Below are positions 30,694-41,987 of a stretch of 57,610 nucleotides of DNA, piece after piece. How positions within the stretch are numbered: the stretch's first letter is position 1; every line of letters starts with the position of its first letter. The notes under the pieces were generated by a model. That model had not been told where the DNA came from, searched no databases, and saw only the letters and a list, made by a program, of their open reading frames with translations. Source of the stretch: Pseudomonadota bacterium (lineage in GTDB: Bacteria > Pseudomonadota > Gammaproteobacteria > Burkholderiales > Burkholderiaceae_C); assembly GCA_029561195.1 (NCBI GenBank), contig JAKQJK010000221.1, forward strand, positions 1-57,610, read 5' to 3'. The position numbers and the translations under genes are program-made.

Positions 30694-32190
30694 TCACCGG
30701 CGGTACAACGCAGCCAATCGCACCAGCCGCTGCGCATGCTCGGGTTTCACTTGTTCCCAGCTGAAGCGCCATTCCCAATACCCTTCGCCCACGCCAGGCA
30801 GATTCATGCGGCTTTGTCCACCCAGCCCTAGCACATCCTGCATCGGGTGAATGGCGGTGTCAGCTACGCAGGCGCAGGCCGCGCGGATCAGTTCCCAATG
30901 GATGGAGGGTTCGTCTTCTGGCCGCAGTGACAAATATTCGCGCACGTGCTGGCGCTCGGCATCAGATGCTTCCTGCCACCAGCCTCGACTGGTGTTGTTG
31001 TCGTGCGTGCCGGTGTACACCACGGTGTTGGCGTCGTAGTTGTGGGGGAGGTAGTTGTTGTCATTGCTGCCGCCAAACGCAAAGTGCAGGATGCGCATGC
31101 CGGGCAGGTCGAACTTGCGGCGCAGGGTGGTGACTTCGGGGGTAAGCAAGCCCAGGTCCTCTGCAATGATGGGTAAGTCGCCTAGCGCGGCACGGATGGC
31201 CTCAAACAGTGCCGCGCCTGGCCCAGCCAGCCAGCGGCCATGGATAGCGGTAGGTTCTTCAGCCGGGATCTCCCAATAGTCTGCAAAGCCGCGAAAGTGG
31301 TCGATGCGGACAATGTCCACCAGCTCGAACGTGCGGCGCACGCGTTGCACCCACCAGGCGTAGTTTTCGGCTGCGTGGGCGCGCCAGCGGTACAGCGGGT
31401 TGCCCCAGCGCTGGCCGGTGGGGCTGAAATAGTCCGGTGGCACACCGGCTACCACAAGCGCACGGCCTTGGGCATCCAGCTCAAACAGTTCCGGGTGTGC
31501 CCAGACTTCGGCGCTCTGGTAAGCGATGAAGATGGGGGCATCGCCCACGATCTTCACGCCGCGCTCGTTGGCATAGGCCTTGAGCCGCAGCCACTGCCGG
31601 AAAAAGCACCACTGACAAAAAGTCCAGAAAGCTACGCGGTGGGCGTATTGATCCTGCGCGGCTTTCAAAGCCGCGGGGTCGCGTTGGGCCAGTGGAGCGG
31701 GCCAGTCGCACCAGTCGCGCCAGCCGTGGGCGTCGGCCAGCGTCATGAACAGAGTGTAGTCGAGCAGCCAGTCACGTTGCGATGCTGTGAAGGCCGCCAG
31801 ATCCGCGCGCTCCTGTACGGAGGCCTTCAGCTCAAATTGGTGTGCAGCCCGTTCCAGACGGGTCATTCGCCAGGGAACAACCGCGCTGAAATTCAGGCGT
31901 TCATCCTCGAACGTGGCATCGGGTTCCAGATCGGCTGCGGCTAGCCAGCCACGTTGTTGCAATTCGGCCAGATCAATCAGCAGCAGATTGCCGGCAAATG
32001 CGGAGCTGCTCATGTAAGGCGAGTTGCCTGGACCGATTCCGCCCAGCGGCAGGATTTGCCACAGCTTTTGCCCGGCACCCACCAGCCAGTCCACAAAATG
32101 ATAGGCGGCGGGGCCGAGATCGCCAGAGCCGTGAGGACCTGGCAAACTGGTTGGATGCAGCAAGATGCCGCTGGCTCTGGGCAGTTTCAT
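30694..32190 (-). CDS. malQ: 4-alpha-glucanotransferase (amylomaltase, GH77)
   Basis: 498 aa from ATG 32190, which follows AAGGGA; the frame continues upstream into glgX but that would exceed family length. Catalytic residues are seen: nucleophile Asp in VRIDHFRGFADYWEIP, acid Glu in IIAEDLGLLTPEV, and the Asp of YTGTHDNNTSRGW. It moves maltooligosaccharide chains during glycogen turnover. Last gene of glgP-glgB-glgX-malQ; it starts 4 bp after the glgX stop. Confidence 0.96.
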   Translation of the reverse strand: MKLPRASGILLHPTSLPGPHGSGDLGPAAYHFVDWLVGAGQKLWQILPLGGIGPGNSPYMSSSAFAGNLLLIDLAELQQRGWLAAADLEPDATFEDERLNFSAVVPWRMTRLERAAHQFELKASVQERADLAAFTASQRDWLLDYTLFMTLADAHGWRDWCDWPAPLAQRDPAALKAAQDQYAHRVAFWTFCQWCFFRQWLRLKAYANERGVKIVGDAPIFIAYQSAEVWAHPELFELDAQGRALVVAGVPPDYFSPTGQRWGNPLYRWRAHAAENYAWWVQRVRRTFELVDIVRIDHFRGFADYWEIPAEEPTAIHGRWLAGPGAALFEAIRAALGDLPIIAEDLGLLTPEVTTLRRKFDLPGMRILHFAFGGSNDNNYLPHNYDANTVVYTGTHDNNTSRGWWQEASDAERQHVREYLSLRPEDEPSIHWELIRAACACVADTAIHPMQDVLGLGGQSRMNLPGVGEGYWEWRFSWEQVKPEHAQRLVRLAALYRR

Positions 32191-32194
32191 GTTT

Positions 32195-34288
32195 TTACAG
32201 TCCCTTGATCGATGCGCCCGCTGCAGCCAGCACCACCAGGCTGTGTGCCTGCAGGGCGAAAGGCACCTCACCCTGGCCATGCCAGGTTGCCAGTCCGCGT
32301 GGATGCGAGGTGTCAAGCACCGCTTGCCAGACACCGGCCGGCAACATAAAGGGGTGGTCAGAGTATTCAGGGTTCACGAGCAGCAACAGCGGCGCCTTGG
32401 CACCACCTGGCCGGCCAATCAGACAGCCCATCACATGCGAAGAGGGGTCTTGCCACGCCAGACCCTGCAACGGGCTACCGTCGGGTTGCAGCCAGGCGAG
32501 GTCATGCAGGCCCAGCGGATCCGTCAACCCGCTGTACCAGTGGTTGGCAAAAGGCATGGCTTCGCGGCGCAGTGCGATCACACGGGCTGTGAACGTGATG
32601 AGGTCTGCATCCGCATGCGCCCAGTTGATCCAGGTGGTCTCGTTGTCTTGGCAATAGGGGTTATTGTTGCCGCGCTGCGTATGGCTCAGTTCATCGCCCG
32701 CGCACAACATGGGTGTGCCCTGTGCCAGCAAGGTTGTTGCAATCAGCGCGCGTTGAAGCCGCCCACGCAGGGCATTGACGACGGGTTTTTTCGTGGGCCC
32801 TTCCACGCCGCAGTTGTAGCTGAGGTTGTGACCGTGCCCGTCACGGTTGTGTTCGCCGTTGGCCAGGTTATGACGGTTGTTGTAGCTGACCAGATCATGC
32901 AACGTGAAGCCGTCATGGGAAACCACATAGTTGACAGACTCGGCTGGCGCGCGCTGACGCGGCTGGTACAAATCTGATGAGCCACATAACCGCAAGGCGA
33001 AATCGCCACGCGTGCTGGCTGGCTGCTCGGGGTGAATCCAGAAGCGGCGCATGGCATCACGAAAATGATCATTCCACTCCAGCCAGCCGCGCGGGAATTC
33101 GCCGACCTGGTAGCCACCGGGCCCGATGTCCCAAGGCTCGGCAATCATCTTGACGCGTGAAAGAACAGGGTCTTGTGCGAGCGCGGTAAAGAAGGCGCCG
33201 TCGCGGCTGAAACCATGGTCGCCCCGGCCCAGAACGGGTGCCAGATCAAACCGGAAGCCGTCCACATGCATGTCGCTCACCCAGTAGCGCAGGCTGTCCA
33301 GAACCAGTTGCAACACACGTGGCTGCCGAATGTCCAGAGTATTGCCGCAGCCGGTGTGGTTTTCGTACTGTTCGCGAGAATCGGGTGGTAGCCGGTAGTA
33401 GCTGGCGTTGTCCAGTCCGCGAAAGCTCAAGGTCGGACCGTTTTCGTCTGACTCCGCCGTGTGGTTGTACACCACGTCCAGCAGGACCTCCATGCCCGCA
33501 CTGTGCAAGGCCTTGACCATGGTGCGAAATTCGTCGCGTGCAGTGTGCCCTTGTCCCACGCTGGCCAAGCCAGGATTGGCGCAAAAGAAGCCTAGGGTGT
33601 TGTAACCCCAATAGTTTTTCAGACCTAGCTTGTGCAGGCGCTCCTCATCCAGACACAAATGGACGGGCAGGAGGCTGACGGCGGTGACGCCAAGTAGCTT
33701 CAGGTGCTGGATGGAAGCGTCGTGTGCGAGGCCGGCGTAGGTGCCACGCAGCGCGGGCGGGATGTGGCTGTTGAGGCGACTGAAGCCCCTGACGTGTACC
33801 TCATAGATGACTGTGCTTGCCAGCGGGGTACGTGGTGCGCGATCGTTCTCCCAGTCATAGGCTTCATCGACAACCCGTGCCTTAAGAGCCAGTGTCGCGT
33901 TGTCACGTGTATCAGGATGCAGCGGAAGCTTGCGGTCTCCGCCAAAGTGTTCATCGCGCCACTCGAACGAACCGACCACTTCGCGGGCATAGGGGTCCAG
34001 CAGTAACTTCGATGCGTTAAACCGATGCCCGCGATCTGGTCGCCAAGGCCCGTAGGCTCGCAATCCGTAGACCTGGCCCGGTCGCGCGTCGGGAAGGTAG
34101 CCGTGCCATACGTCACTCGTATGGGCGGGCAGGGTATGACGGGCGACTTCGTGTTCTCCAGTCTCGTCAAAGAGGCACAACTCCATCTTGTGGGCATGGG
34201 CCGAGAAGACAGCAAAGTTGATTCCGTTGCCGTCCCAATGTGCTCCCAAAGGCCACGGGTGGCCCGACTGCAGCTTCAGGCCTTCCAT
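32195..34288 (-). CDS. glgX: Glycogen debranching enzyme (GH13)
   Basis: 697 aa. An N-terminal CBM48-like domain ([20 protein letters not shown]) precedes the GH13 barrel: nucleophile Asp in [13 protein letters not shown], acid Glu in [13 protein letters not shown], transition-state Asp in [16 protein letters not shown]. It hydrolyses alpha-1,6 branches left by glycogen phosphorylase. The start lies 13 bases inside the glgB end, so expression is coupled. Confidence 0.96.
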   Translation of the reverse strand: MEGLKLQSGHPWPLGAHWDGNGINFAVFSAHAHKMELCLFDETGEHEVARHTLPAHTSDVWHGYLPDARPGQVYGLRAYGPWRPDRGHRFNASKLLLDPYAREVVGSFEWRDEHFGGDRKLPLHPDTRDNATLALKARVVDEAYDWENDRAPRTPLASTVIYEVHVRGFSRLNSHIPPALRGTYAGLAHDASIQHLKLLGVTAVSLLPVHLCLDEERLHKLGLKNYWGYNTLGFFCANPGLASVGQGHTARDEFRTMVKALHSAGMEVLLDVVYNHTAESDENGPTLSFRGLDNASYYRLPPDSREQYENHTGCGNTLDIRQPRVLQLVLDSLRYWVSDMHVDGFRFDLAPVLGRGDHGFSRDGAFFTALAQDPVLSRVKMIAEPWDIGPGGYQVGEFPRGWLEWNDHFRDAMRRFWIHPEQPASTRGDFALRLCGSSDLYQPRQRAPAESVNYVVSHDGFTLHDLVSYNNRHNLANGEHNRDGHGHNLSYNCGVEGPTKKPVVNALRGRLQRALIATTLLAQGTPMLCAGDELSHTQRGNNNPYCQDNETTWINWAHADADLITFTARVIALRREAMPFANHWYSGLTDPLGLHDLAWLQPDGSPLQGLAWQDPSSHVMGCLIGRPGGAKAPLLLLVNPEYSDHPFMLPAGVWQAVLDTSHPRGLATWHGQGEVPFALQAHSLVVLAAAGASIKGL

Positions 34289-36483
34289 TCGAGCATCACG
34301 GTGGCAAGAGGCGGCAGGTCCAGCAGCACAGACCAGGCCTTCCCGTTCCAGGCGACCTGCTGCGCGGTTGCAATACCCAGTGGTGTTCCAACGTTGCTGC
34401 CACCGTAATGGGCAGAGTCGGTATTGAGTCGCTCGCGATAAGAGCCCGGCTGGGGCACACCCAATCGATAGCCTTTCTGAACCACAGGGGTGAAATTGCA
34501 GACCACCACCATGCAGGTGCGATCATCCAGTCCGCGGCGGATGAAGCTCAGCACGGATCGATCAGCGTCGTTGTGTTCAATCCATTCAAAACCACCGGAC
34601 ACAAAATCCAGACTGTGCAGCGCGGGGGTATCCTGGTACAGGTGATTGAGATCACGTACCAGACGCTGGGCGCCCTGATGCAAATGAGAGTCGGGCCCGT
34701 CATCGAGCAAATGCCAATCCAGACTCTGGTCATGGTTCCACTCGCGTTGCTGGCCGAATTCGCAACCCATAAAGAGCAGTTTTTTGCCCGGATGTCCAAA
34801 CATGAAGCCGAAATAGGCGCGCAAATTGGCAAACTGCTGCCATCGGTCACCCGGCATTTTGTTCAATAGAGAGCCCTTGCCATGTACCACTTCGTCGTGG
34901 GAGATCGGTAAAACAAAATTTTCATTGAAGGCGTAGACCAACCCGAAAGTCATCTCGCCTTGGTGGTGCTTGCGGTGAACAGGATCCCGCGCCATGTAAG
35001 CGAGCGTGTCGTGCATCCAGCCCATATTCCATTTGTAGTGGAACCCCAGGCCGCCAACATACGTTGGACGTGAAACTGCCGGGAAAGCGGTGGACTCTTC
35101 TGCCACCGTGATGGCTTGGGGCCGCTGGTCTGCAACGACTTCATTGACGCGCTTGAGAAACGAAATGGCTTCCAGATTTTCCCTCCCACCATGTGCGTTG
35201 GGAATCCATTCGCCTGCCTTGCGGCTGTAGTCACGGTAGAGCATGGAGGCTACGGCGTCGACGCGCAGGCCATCCACCCCAAATCGCTCCAGCCAGTAAA
35301 GACCGTTGCCAACCAGAAAGTTGCGCACTTCTGTACGCCCCAGGTTGTAAATCAGGGTGTTCCAGTCGTTATGGAATCCCTCTCGCGGGTCGGCGTATTC
35401 GTAGAGGTGGGTTCCATCGAAGTTGCCCAGCCCATGCGCATCGGTTGGAAAATGCGCGGGCACCCAGTCCAGCAAAAGACCGATGCCTTCCACATGACAG
35501 CGTGCCACAAAACGGACAAACCCCGATGCTTCGCCATACCGTGAGGTTGGCGAATACAACCCAACCGGTTGATAGCCCCATGAGCCGTCAAACGGATGCT
35601 CACTGATGGGCAGCAGTTCCAGATGGGTGAAACCCATGTCCTTGGCATAGGGCACAAGTGAATCAGCGAGTTCGTCCCAATTGAGCCAACGGCCTGGGCC
35701 GCCAGCATTTTCATCGGCGATTCGGCGCCAGGAGCCCAAATGCACTTCATAGATGCTCATCGGGGCATCCAGTGCGTTGGCACGTTGCCGCTCAGCGGAT
35801 GGCGGAATCATCGGTGGCATGGTGGCAACCACACTGGCTGTGGCAGGCCTCAATTCAGACCGCAAGGCGTAGGGGTCTGCTCGGGCCGGTAATACCTGAC
35901 CATCGCGGGATCGAATTTCAAACTTGTAAAGTGCGCCTGTCATCACGCCAGGCAAAAACATTTCCCAGACACCACATTCGCGGCGCAAACGCATCGGATG
36001 GCGTCGTCCGTCCCAATGATTGAAGTTCCCGACGACGCTGACGCGAGAGGCGTTGGGCGCCCAGACCGCAAATCGGGTCCCGGACACACCGTCGAGTTCA
36101 GAAGGCGTAGCGCCCAGCACCTCATAGGGGCGCAGATGTGTGCCTTCACCCAGAAGCCACACATCCAAGTCGCTTAAAACGGGCGGAAACCGGTAAGGGT
36201 CTTCCATGACCATTTCGCTACCATCAGCCCAACGAACATGAAGCCGATAGGTCGAGTGAAGAGCTGCAGTGAGGACGCGCTCAAAAAAACCATCGTCATG
36301 CCGTTTGGCCAGCGTTGCCAGCACCCGACCCGAATCGGCATCGATCACCAGCACCTGTTGCGCGCCTGGCATGAAAGCCCGCACGGATACCCGGCCGTCA
36401 GGCATTCGATGCGGTCCCAGCACTGAGAAGGGATCGTCATGACTTGCGTCACAAACGCGTTCGATATCCTGTTGATTGAGCAT
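34276..36483 (-). CDS. glgB: 1,4-alpha-glucan branching enzyme
   Basis: 735 aa. The N1 and CBM48 domains ([20 protein letters not shown]) precede the GH13 barrel with [18 protein letters not shown] (nucleophile), VAEESTAFP (acid Glu) and [15 protein letters not shown] full-length family member. It makes alpha-1,6 branches in glycogen. It belongs to the minus-strand glycogen operon, 37 bp after glgP. Confidence 0.97.
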   Translation of the reverse strand: MLNQQDIERVCDASHDDPFSVLGPHRMPDGRVSVRAFMPGAQQVLVIDADSGRVLATLAKRHDDGFFERVLTAALHSTYRLHVRWADGSEMVMEDPYRFPPVLSDLDVWLLGEGTHLRPYEVLGATPSELDGVSGTRFAVWAPNASRVSVVGNFNHWDGRRHPMRLRRECGVWEMFLPGVMTGALYKFEIRSRDGQVLPARADPYALRSELRPATASVVATMPPMIPPSAERQRANALDAPMSIYEVHLGSWRRIADENAGGPGRWLNWDELADSLVPYAKDMGFTHLELLPISEHPFDGSWGYQPVGLYSPTSRYGEASGFVRFVARCHVEGIGLLLDWVPAHFPTDAHGLGNFDGTHLYEYADPREGFHNDWNTLIYNLGRTEVRNFLVGNGLYWLERFGVDGLRVDAVASMLYRDYSRKAGEWIPNAHGGRENLEAISFLKRVNEVVADQRPQAITVAEESTAFPAVSRPTYVGGLGFHYKWNMGWMHDTLAYMARDPVHRKHHQGEMTFGLVYAFNENFVLPISHDEVVHGKGSLLNKMPGDRWQQFANLRAYFGFMFGHPGKKLLFMGCEFGQQREWNHDQSLDWHLLDDGPDSHLHQGAQRLVRDLNHLYQDTPALHSLDFVSGGFEWIEHNDADRSVLSFIRRGLDDRTCMVVVCNFTPVVQKGYRLGVPQPGSYRERLNTDSAHYGGSNVGTPLGIATAQQVAWNGKAWSVLLDLPPLATVMLEWKA

Positions 36484-36520
36484 TACTGTGGACCTCAGAG
36501 ACGGCCGTGAAGACTAGATA

Positions 36521-38953
36521 CTAGTGGGTATCCGGTTCAATATGCCAGATTTGCCGTGCATATTCACGAATGGTCCGGTCTGATGAAAAGACGCCCATGC
36601 CAGCCACGTTGGCGATGGCTTTCGCGCACCACTGTGCGGGTGAACGGTACAGTTCGTCAACACGTGATTGAGTCTCCACATAAGAGACGTAGTCGGCCAG
36701 CAGCATGTAGTGGTCTCCGCCCCATAGCAAGGAGTCAACCAGCTGACGATAGCGCCCCGGCTCGCCTGGTGAAAACTGACCTCCCGCCACGGCGTCCAGC
36801 ACCGATCTCAAGGCGGGCGTATTTTCATAGTGCCGCATGGGTTGGTAACCGCTTTGGCGCAGCGTAAGGACTTCAGGAGTTTTGAGGCCGAAGATGAAAA
36901 TGTTGTCATCACCGACGTTTTGCCGAATTTCAATGTTGGCACCGTCGTCGGTGCCAATCGTCAGCGCGCCGTTGAGGGCCAGCTTCATGTTGCCGGTGCC
37001 TGAAGCTTCGGTGCCCGCGGTTGAAATCTGCTCTGACAGGTTCGCGCCCGGCATGATGATCTCCGCCACTGAAACGCCGTAGTTCGGGATGAAAACGAGT
37101 TTGAGTTTGTCCCCCACTACAGGATCACTGTTGATGACAGAACCCACGTCATGAATCAGCCGGATGATCGATTTGGCGGTGTGGTAACTGGAGGCCGCCT
37201 TGCCAGCAAAGATGACGGTTCTCGGCACCCAGTTTGCCCCCGGGTTGGCCAGGATGGCCTGATAGCGCGTGATGACGTGTAATACGTTGAGAAGTTGACG
37301 CTTGTATTCGTGGATGCGCTTGACCTGCACGTCAAACAGGCTGTCCGGACTGACCTTGATGCCCGTTGTGCGCTCAATGTACGCGGCCAGGCGGACTTTG
37401 TTGTTGCGCTTGATGGTCATGAATTTGTCAGCGAATCCCGAGTCACCTTGATGGGCATTTAGGCGTTTAAGCTGATCGAGGTCAAGCCGCCATGAATTCC
37501 CTAAAGTCTGGTCTATCAGCGCAGCAAGTCCCGGATTGGCCTGCGATAGCCATCGACGCGGCGTGACGCCATTCGTCATGTTGGTGAACCGTTCTGGCCA
37601 GAGAAAAGCGAAGTCTGAAAAAATGGTCTGAACTAGCAACTCGGAATGCAGTGCTGATACGCCATTGACTTTGTGGCTGCCCACAATGGACAGGTGGGCC
37701 ATCCGGACCCGCCGCTCACCGTTTTCATCAATCAGCGACAGACGTGCCAGAAATTCGTGGTCATTGGGACGTCGGCTGGCCGCAATGTCCAGAAATTCCT
37801 TGTTGATGCGGAAAATGATCTCCAAGTGACGTGGCAGCACGTGATGCATCAACCCAACGGGCCAGGTTTCCAACGCTTCGGGCATTAATGTGTGGTTGGT
37901 GTACGAGAATGTATTGCAGCACAGCGTCCACGCCTGGTCCCACGGCATGCCGTGGTCATCGCACAGGACACGCATCAACTCGGCTACCCCGATCGCGGGG
38001 TGAGTGTCGTTGAGGTGAATGGCCACTTTGTCGGCCAGATTGTCCAGCGATGGGTACTCAGCGAGATGACGTTGTACCAAGTCCTGGATGGATGCAGCGA
38101 CAAAGAAATACTCTTGCTTCAACCGCAGTTCGCGTCCTGCGGGTGTGCTGTCGTTGGGATAAAGCACCCAGGAAATGTTTTCGTATTCGTTCTTTGCGCT
38201 GGCCGCGCGTGCGTAGTCGCCAGTGTTGAATGCCCCCAGATCAATATGCGCCGGTGCGACGGCCTTCCACAAACGCAGCGTGCTGACTTTCTCGGAACCG
38301 TGGCCCGGAATCACCATGTCGTAGGCTTTAGCGTCTACCTCCCCTGCGCTTTGCCAGATGGCTTTGCCATTCACATGCTCAACCCAGCCACCAAACCGGA
38401 CCGGATACATGATGTCTGCGCGCGGAAATTCCCAGGGTGTGCCGTTCTGTAGCCAGGGATCGGGATACTCCGTCTGGCAGCCACTCTGGATATCTTGCGC
38501 GAACATGCCATATTCGTAGCGAATACCGTAGCCAAATGATGGCAGGCCCACGGTGGCCATGGAATCCAGGAAGCAGGCAGCGAGGCGGCCCAAACCGCCA
38601 TTGCCTAAAGCAGCGTCTGGCTCCCGAGACTCCACGTCTTCCAGTGTTTGGGCGTGCTGGGTGAGGCCTTGGGCGGCGCTGCCGGTTAAGTTCAGGGCGG
38701 CCAGTGCATTGGACAGCGTACGACCCATCAGGAACTCCATCGACAAATAAACCACCCGACGCGCTTTGGCAGCTCGGTCGCGTGCCTGGGTCTCTACCCA
38801 GCGTCTGGAGAGGTGTTGCCGCGCTACCTGGGATACGGCCTGCATCAAGTCGGTGGCGGAAGCGTCTGCTGACGCAACCCCTACCGTGCTGAGCAGATGT
38901 TCTTCTATCTGGGCGGCCAGGGCGTGTTTCGCAATGGGAGAACTTGAGTTCAC
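36521..38953 (-). CDS. glgP: Glycogen phosphorylase
   Basis: 810 aa from GTG 38953, chosen because AAGGA lies 7 bases upstream and the length then fits the family; the open frame extends another 95 codons upstream through the promoter region. Glucan phosphorylase signatures include RRVVYLSMEFLMGRTLSNAL, ALGNGGLGRLAACFLDSMA and the PLP-lysine region EASGTGNMKLALNGALTIGT. It releases glucose-1-phosphate from glycogen. First gene of the breakdown/branching operon, divergent from glgC. Confidence 0.97.
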   Translation of the reverse strand: MNSSSPIAKHALAAQIEEHLLSTVGVASADASATDLMQAVSQVARQHLSRRWVETQARDRAAKARRVVYLSMEFLMGRTLSNALAALNLTGSAAQGLTQHAQTLEDVESREPDAALGNGGLGRLAACFLDSMATVGLPSFGYGIRYEYGMFAQDIQSGCQTEYPDPWLQNGTPWEFPRADIMYPVRFGGWVEHVNGKAIWQSAGEVDAKAYDMVIPGHGSEKVSTLRLWKAVAPAHIDLGAFNTGDYARAASAKNEYENISWVLYPNDSTPAGRELRLKQEYFFVAASIQDLVQRHLAEYPSLDNLADKVAIHLNDTHPAIGVAELMRVLCDDHGMPWDQAWTLCCNTFSYTNHTLMPEALETWPVGLMHHVLPRHLEIIFRINKEFLDIAASRRPNDHEFLARLSLIDENGERRVRMAHLSIVGSHKVNGVSALHSELLVQTIFSDFAFLWPERFTNMTNGVTPRRWLSQANPGLAALIDQTLGNSWRLDLDQLKRLNAHQGDSGFADKFMTIKRNNKVRLAAYIERTTGIKVSPDSLFDVQVKRIHEYKRQLLNVLHVITRYQAILANPGANWVPRTVIFAGKAASSYHTAKSIIRLIHDVGSVINSDPVVGDKLKLVFIPNYGVSVAEIIMPGANLSEQISTAGTEASGTGNMKLALNGALTIGTDDGANIEIRQNVGDDNIFIFGLKTPEVLTLRQSGYQPMRHYENTPALRSVLDAVAGGQFSPGEPGRYRQLVDSLLWGGDHYMLLADYVSYVETQSRVDELYRSPAQWCAKAIANVAGMGVFSSDRTIREYARQIWHIEPDTH

Positions 38954-39149
38954 GAGGACATCCTTAGAAGAGCTGCTGAGTGGTAGCAGCAAAAAACGAC
39001 GGCACCAAGTATCAGCAAGTATTGGGCCAACCGCCGGCTGACCTGATTTTCGCATGCTGTAACACCACCGTAACCATCCTGCTCGGCATGCCTCTAACGG
39101 TATTAAGATGATGAGGCGTCCAGGTATTTCTAAAAAATATGGAGACACT
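38954..39149. promoter_or_regulatory. Divergent promoter region of glgP and glgC
   Basis: 196 bp separate the glgP GTG and the glgC ATG, so both glycogen operons must start here. GGAG at 39141-39144 serves glgC, and TATTAA near 39110 is a weak -10 candidate for glgC. I see no clear operator. Confidence 0.45.
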
Positions 39150-40421
39150 ATGAAACCAGACGAATTGGCCCTGAGTTTTGACCTGCCCAAGCGAACCGTC
39201 GCTTTGGTTCTGGCTGGAGGTCGGGGTAGTCGCCTCATGAATTTGACCGATCGCAGGGCGAAACCCGCCGTTTATTTCGGGGGCAAATTCCGCATCATTG
39301 ATTTTGCGTTGTCCAACTGCCTGAACTCCGGCATTCGCCGCATTGGCGTGATCACCCAGTACAAGTCGCATAGCCTGTTGCGTCACCTCCAGCGAGGCTG
39401 GGCTTTCCTCAAAAGCGAGATGAACGAGTTCGTCGACCTCCTGCCGGCGCAGCAGCGTACGGATGAAGAGAGTTGGTACCGTGGCACTGCTGATGCGGTT
39501 TATCAAAATCAGGACATCTTGGCGAGCTACCGATCAGTGGACTATGTGGTCGTACTGGCTGGTGACCATATTTACAAGATGAACTATGCGATCATGCTGG
39601 CCGATCATGTGGCCAAGGGGCGTGACTGTACCGTAGGCTGCATCGCGGTGCCGCGCAAGGAGGCCTCGGCTTTTGGCGTCATGGCTGTTGACGACAAATA
39701 CATGATCACAGAGTTTGTTGAAAAGCCTGCTGATCCCCCGGCGATGCCGGGTCATGCAGATATGTCGCTGGCCAGCATGGGTATCTACGTCTTTAACGCG
39801 CGTTTCCTCTACAAAGAACTTGAACGCGACATGGCTGATCCTGATTCGAGCCACGACTTTGGAAAAGACATCATTCCCCGCGCGGTGCGCAATGGCAACG
39901 CGGCCGCGCACCCTTTCGAGCTGAGTGCCGTTGGCACCAAGCACAATGAAGTGCCCTATTGGCGTGATGTGGGAACCATTGACGCCTATTGGGACGCCAA
40001 TATCGACCTCACCGCCACCGACCCGCTGCTCAACCTGTATGACACACGCTGGCCAATCTGGACCTATCAGGAGCAACTGCCGCCTGCCAAGTTTGTGCAC
40101 AACGTGGACGACCGCCGTGGCACAGCTATTGAATCTACCGTGTCGGGTGGTTGCATCGTCTCGGGCAGTGTGTTTCGCTCTTTACTTTTTTCAAGCGTAC
40201 GCGTTCACTCTTACTCTAGCGTGAACTGGTCAGTGCTATTGCCAGGCGTGCAGGTGGGGCGCAATGCGCGTCTCACACGAGTGGTGGTGGATCGAGGTTG
40301 CAGCATTCCTGACGGGATGGTGATTGGTGAAAATCCAGAGGAAGATGCTGCCCGCTTCCATCGCAGCCCCAACGGTATCACGTTGGTCACTGCTGAAATG
40401 CTTACCAAAATCACGGCATGA
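39150..40421 (+). CDS. glgC: Glucose-1-phosphate adenylyltransferase
   Basis: 423 aa from ATG 39150 with GGAG six bases before. The nucleotide-binding loop [20 protein letters not shown] and the [15 protein letters not shown] segment are present, and KPAVYF matches the family. The C-terminal left-handed beta-helix ([18 protein letters not shown]) is intact. It makes ADP-glucose, the committed step of glycogen synthesis, and is usually allosterically controlled. Followed by glgA with an ATGA overlap. Confidence 0.97.
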   Translation: MKPDELALSFDLPKRTVALVLAGGRGSRLMNLTDRRAKPAVYFGGKFRIIDFALSNCLNSGIRRIGVITQYKSHSLLRHLQRGWAFLKSEMNEFVDLLPAQQRTDEESWYRGTADAVYQNQDILASYRSVDYVVVLAGDHIYKMNYAIMLADHVAKGRDCTVGCIAVPRKEASAFGVMAVDDKYMITEFVEKPADPPAMPGHADMSLASMGIYVFNARFLYKELERDMADPDSSHDFGKDIIPRAVRNGNAAAHPFELSAVGTKHNEVPYWRDVGTIDAYWDANIDLTATDPLLNLYDTRWPIWTYQEQLPPAKFVHNVDDRRGTAIESTVSGGCIVSGSVFRSLLFSSVRVHSYSSVNWSVLLPGVQVGRNARLTRVVVDRGCSIPDGMVIGENPEEDAARFHRSPNGITLVTAEMLTKITA

Positions 40422-41887
40422 AGGTTCTCCATGCGGCTGCAGAGGTGTTTCCGCTAGTAAAAACAGGTGGACTGGCCGATGTATTGGGTGCTCTGCCCCA
40501 GGCGCTGATTGAAGAGGGGGCTGATGTTCGTCTGGTACTGCCGGGCTTACCTGCCATAAAAGAAGGGCTCCAGAATCGGGTGCTTGTTCGCGATGTTGGC
40601 GCTCTTTTTGGTGCGGGTACGGTGTCACTTTGGCTTGGCCGTTTAGGGGACTCCGGAATTTCTGCTTATATGGTTGATGCACCATTTCTTTATCAGCGAC
40701 CCGGCAATCCCTACCTGTCTGCAGACGGCAGCGAATGGGTTGATAACGCCCAACGTTTCGCTTTGTTAGGCTGGGTATCGGCCCACTTGGCAACCGGGGA
40801 ACTTGACGAAAACTGGTGTCCTGATGTTCTTCATGTTCATGACTGGCACGCTGCGATGGCGTGTGCCTACATCGCGGCCAACCCGGCGGCTAGTGTTGCC
40901 ACAGTGTTCACCGTCCACAACCTGGCATATCAAGGACTGTTTGATTTGGCAGACTTTCGTCTGCTGGGGTTGCCTGCCCGGCTCATGACGCCGACAGGCC
41001 TGGAATTTCACGGCCAGTTTTCCTTCATGAAAGCTGGGCTGACCTATGCAGATCGCGTCACGACGGTAAGTCCGAGTTATGCGCGCGAAATGGCTACCGA
41101 GGAGTTTGGCTGCGGATTGGAGGGTGTGATTCGCGCCAGAGGAGCCGATGTATCGGGTATCCTAAATGGGGTCGATGGCGAAATATGGAACCCCGCGACC
41201 GATATGGGCTTAGCAAGTACGTATACGGCCTCGACAATTGACGGAAAAGCCAAATGCAAAGCTAGCTTGCAAAAAAGTCTCGGTTTACGGGGCGACCCCA
41301 AGGCGTTGCTGTTTTGTGTGGTGAGCCGACTGACGTCGCAAAAAGGTCTTGATCTGGTGCTCTCGGCGTTACCCATTTTGCTGGCAGAAGGTGCGCAATT
41401 GGCCGTGCAAGGTAATGGGGACGCCAAATTGGAGACCGCCTTCAAGGCCGCTGCCGTTGCCAATCCGGGTCGCATAGCCGTGCGCCTGGGTTATGACGAG
41501 GCATTTGCTCATCAGATGATTGCTGGGGCAGATGCCATGCTGGTCCCGTCTCGCTTTGAACCCTGCGGTCTGACCCAACTGTATGCCTTGCGCTATGGCA
41601 CGGTACCGGTGGTCAGACGTGTGGGCGGACTGTCTGATACCGTCGTAGACACAAATGCCGAATCCTTGCGGAATGATCAAGCGACCGGATTTCATTTCGG
41701 GCCCGCAACATCCGAGGCCCTAGCGCACGCAATGAAAGAGGCGATACGGATATTTGCCCAGCCTATGGTCTGGCGGCAAATCATGATTCGAGGCATGACG
41801 CAGAGCTTTTCCTGGAAGGAAGCTGCGCGTCAGTATCTGGCGTTGTATGAAGAAGCCGCGAAAAGTGTGAAGATCGCCTTTAAGTAA
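40418..41887 (+). CDS. glgA: Glycogen synthase (GT5)
   Basis: 489 aa. The N-terminal ADP-glucose motif [18 protein letters not shown] (KTGGL) and the C-terminal segment [19 protein letters not shown] with the catalytic Glu are present. It transfers glucose from ADP-glucose to the growing alpha-1,4 chain. Translationally coupled to glgC. The 100 bp after its stop hold the ribosome site of the next gene and no obvious terminator. Confidence 0.97.
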   Translation: MKVLHAAAEVFPLVKTGGLADVLGALPQALIEEGADVRLVLPGLPAIKEGLQNRVLVRDVGALFGAGTVSLWLGRLGDSGISAYMVDAPFLYQRPGNPYLSADGSEWVDNAQRFALLGWVSAHLATGELDENWCPDVLHVHDWHAAMACAYIAANPAASVATVFTVHNLAYQGLFDLADFRLLGLPARLMTPTGLEFHGQFSFMKAGLTYADRVTTVSPSYAREMATEEFGCGLEGVIRARGADVSGILNGVDGEIWNPATDMGLASTYTASTIDGKAKCKASLQKSLGLRGDPKALLFCVVSRLTSQKGLDLVLSALPILLAEGAQLAVQGNGDAKLETAFKAAAVANPGRIAVRLGYDEAFAHQMIAGADAMLVPSRFEPCGLTQLYALRYGTVPVVRRVGGLSDTVVDTNAESLRNDQATGFHFGPATSEALAHAMKEAIRIFAQPMVWRQIMIRGMTQSFSWKEAARQYLALYEEAAKSVKIAFK

Positions 41888-41987
41888 TTTCCTGTTGCCT
41901 CCTGGAACGGATGATTGCCATACACGAAGAATACAATCTTTGCACTCCAAAGAATGACTCCAATCAATTCCAAAAAAAGGACTGCAA

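Noticed and set aside
31240-31944. Plus-strand frame of 234 codons
   Set aside because: Antisense to malQ, whose catalytic motifs are intact.
32165-32977. Plus-strand frame of 270 codons
   Set aside because: Antisense to glgX; no protein features.
38954-39238. N-terminal extension of glycogen phosphorylase
   Set aside because: Extends through the promoter and into glgC, would exceed family length, and a GTG with a good ribosome site lies at 38953.
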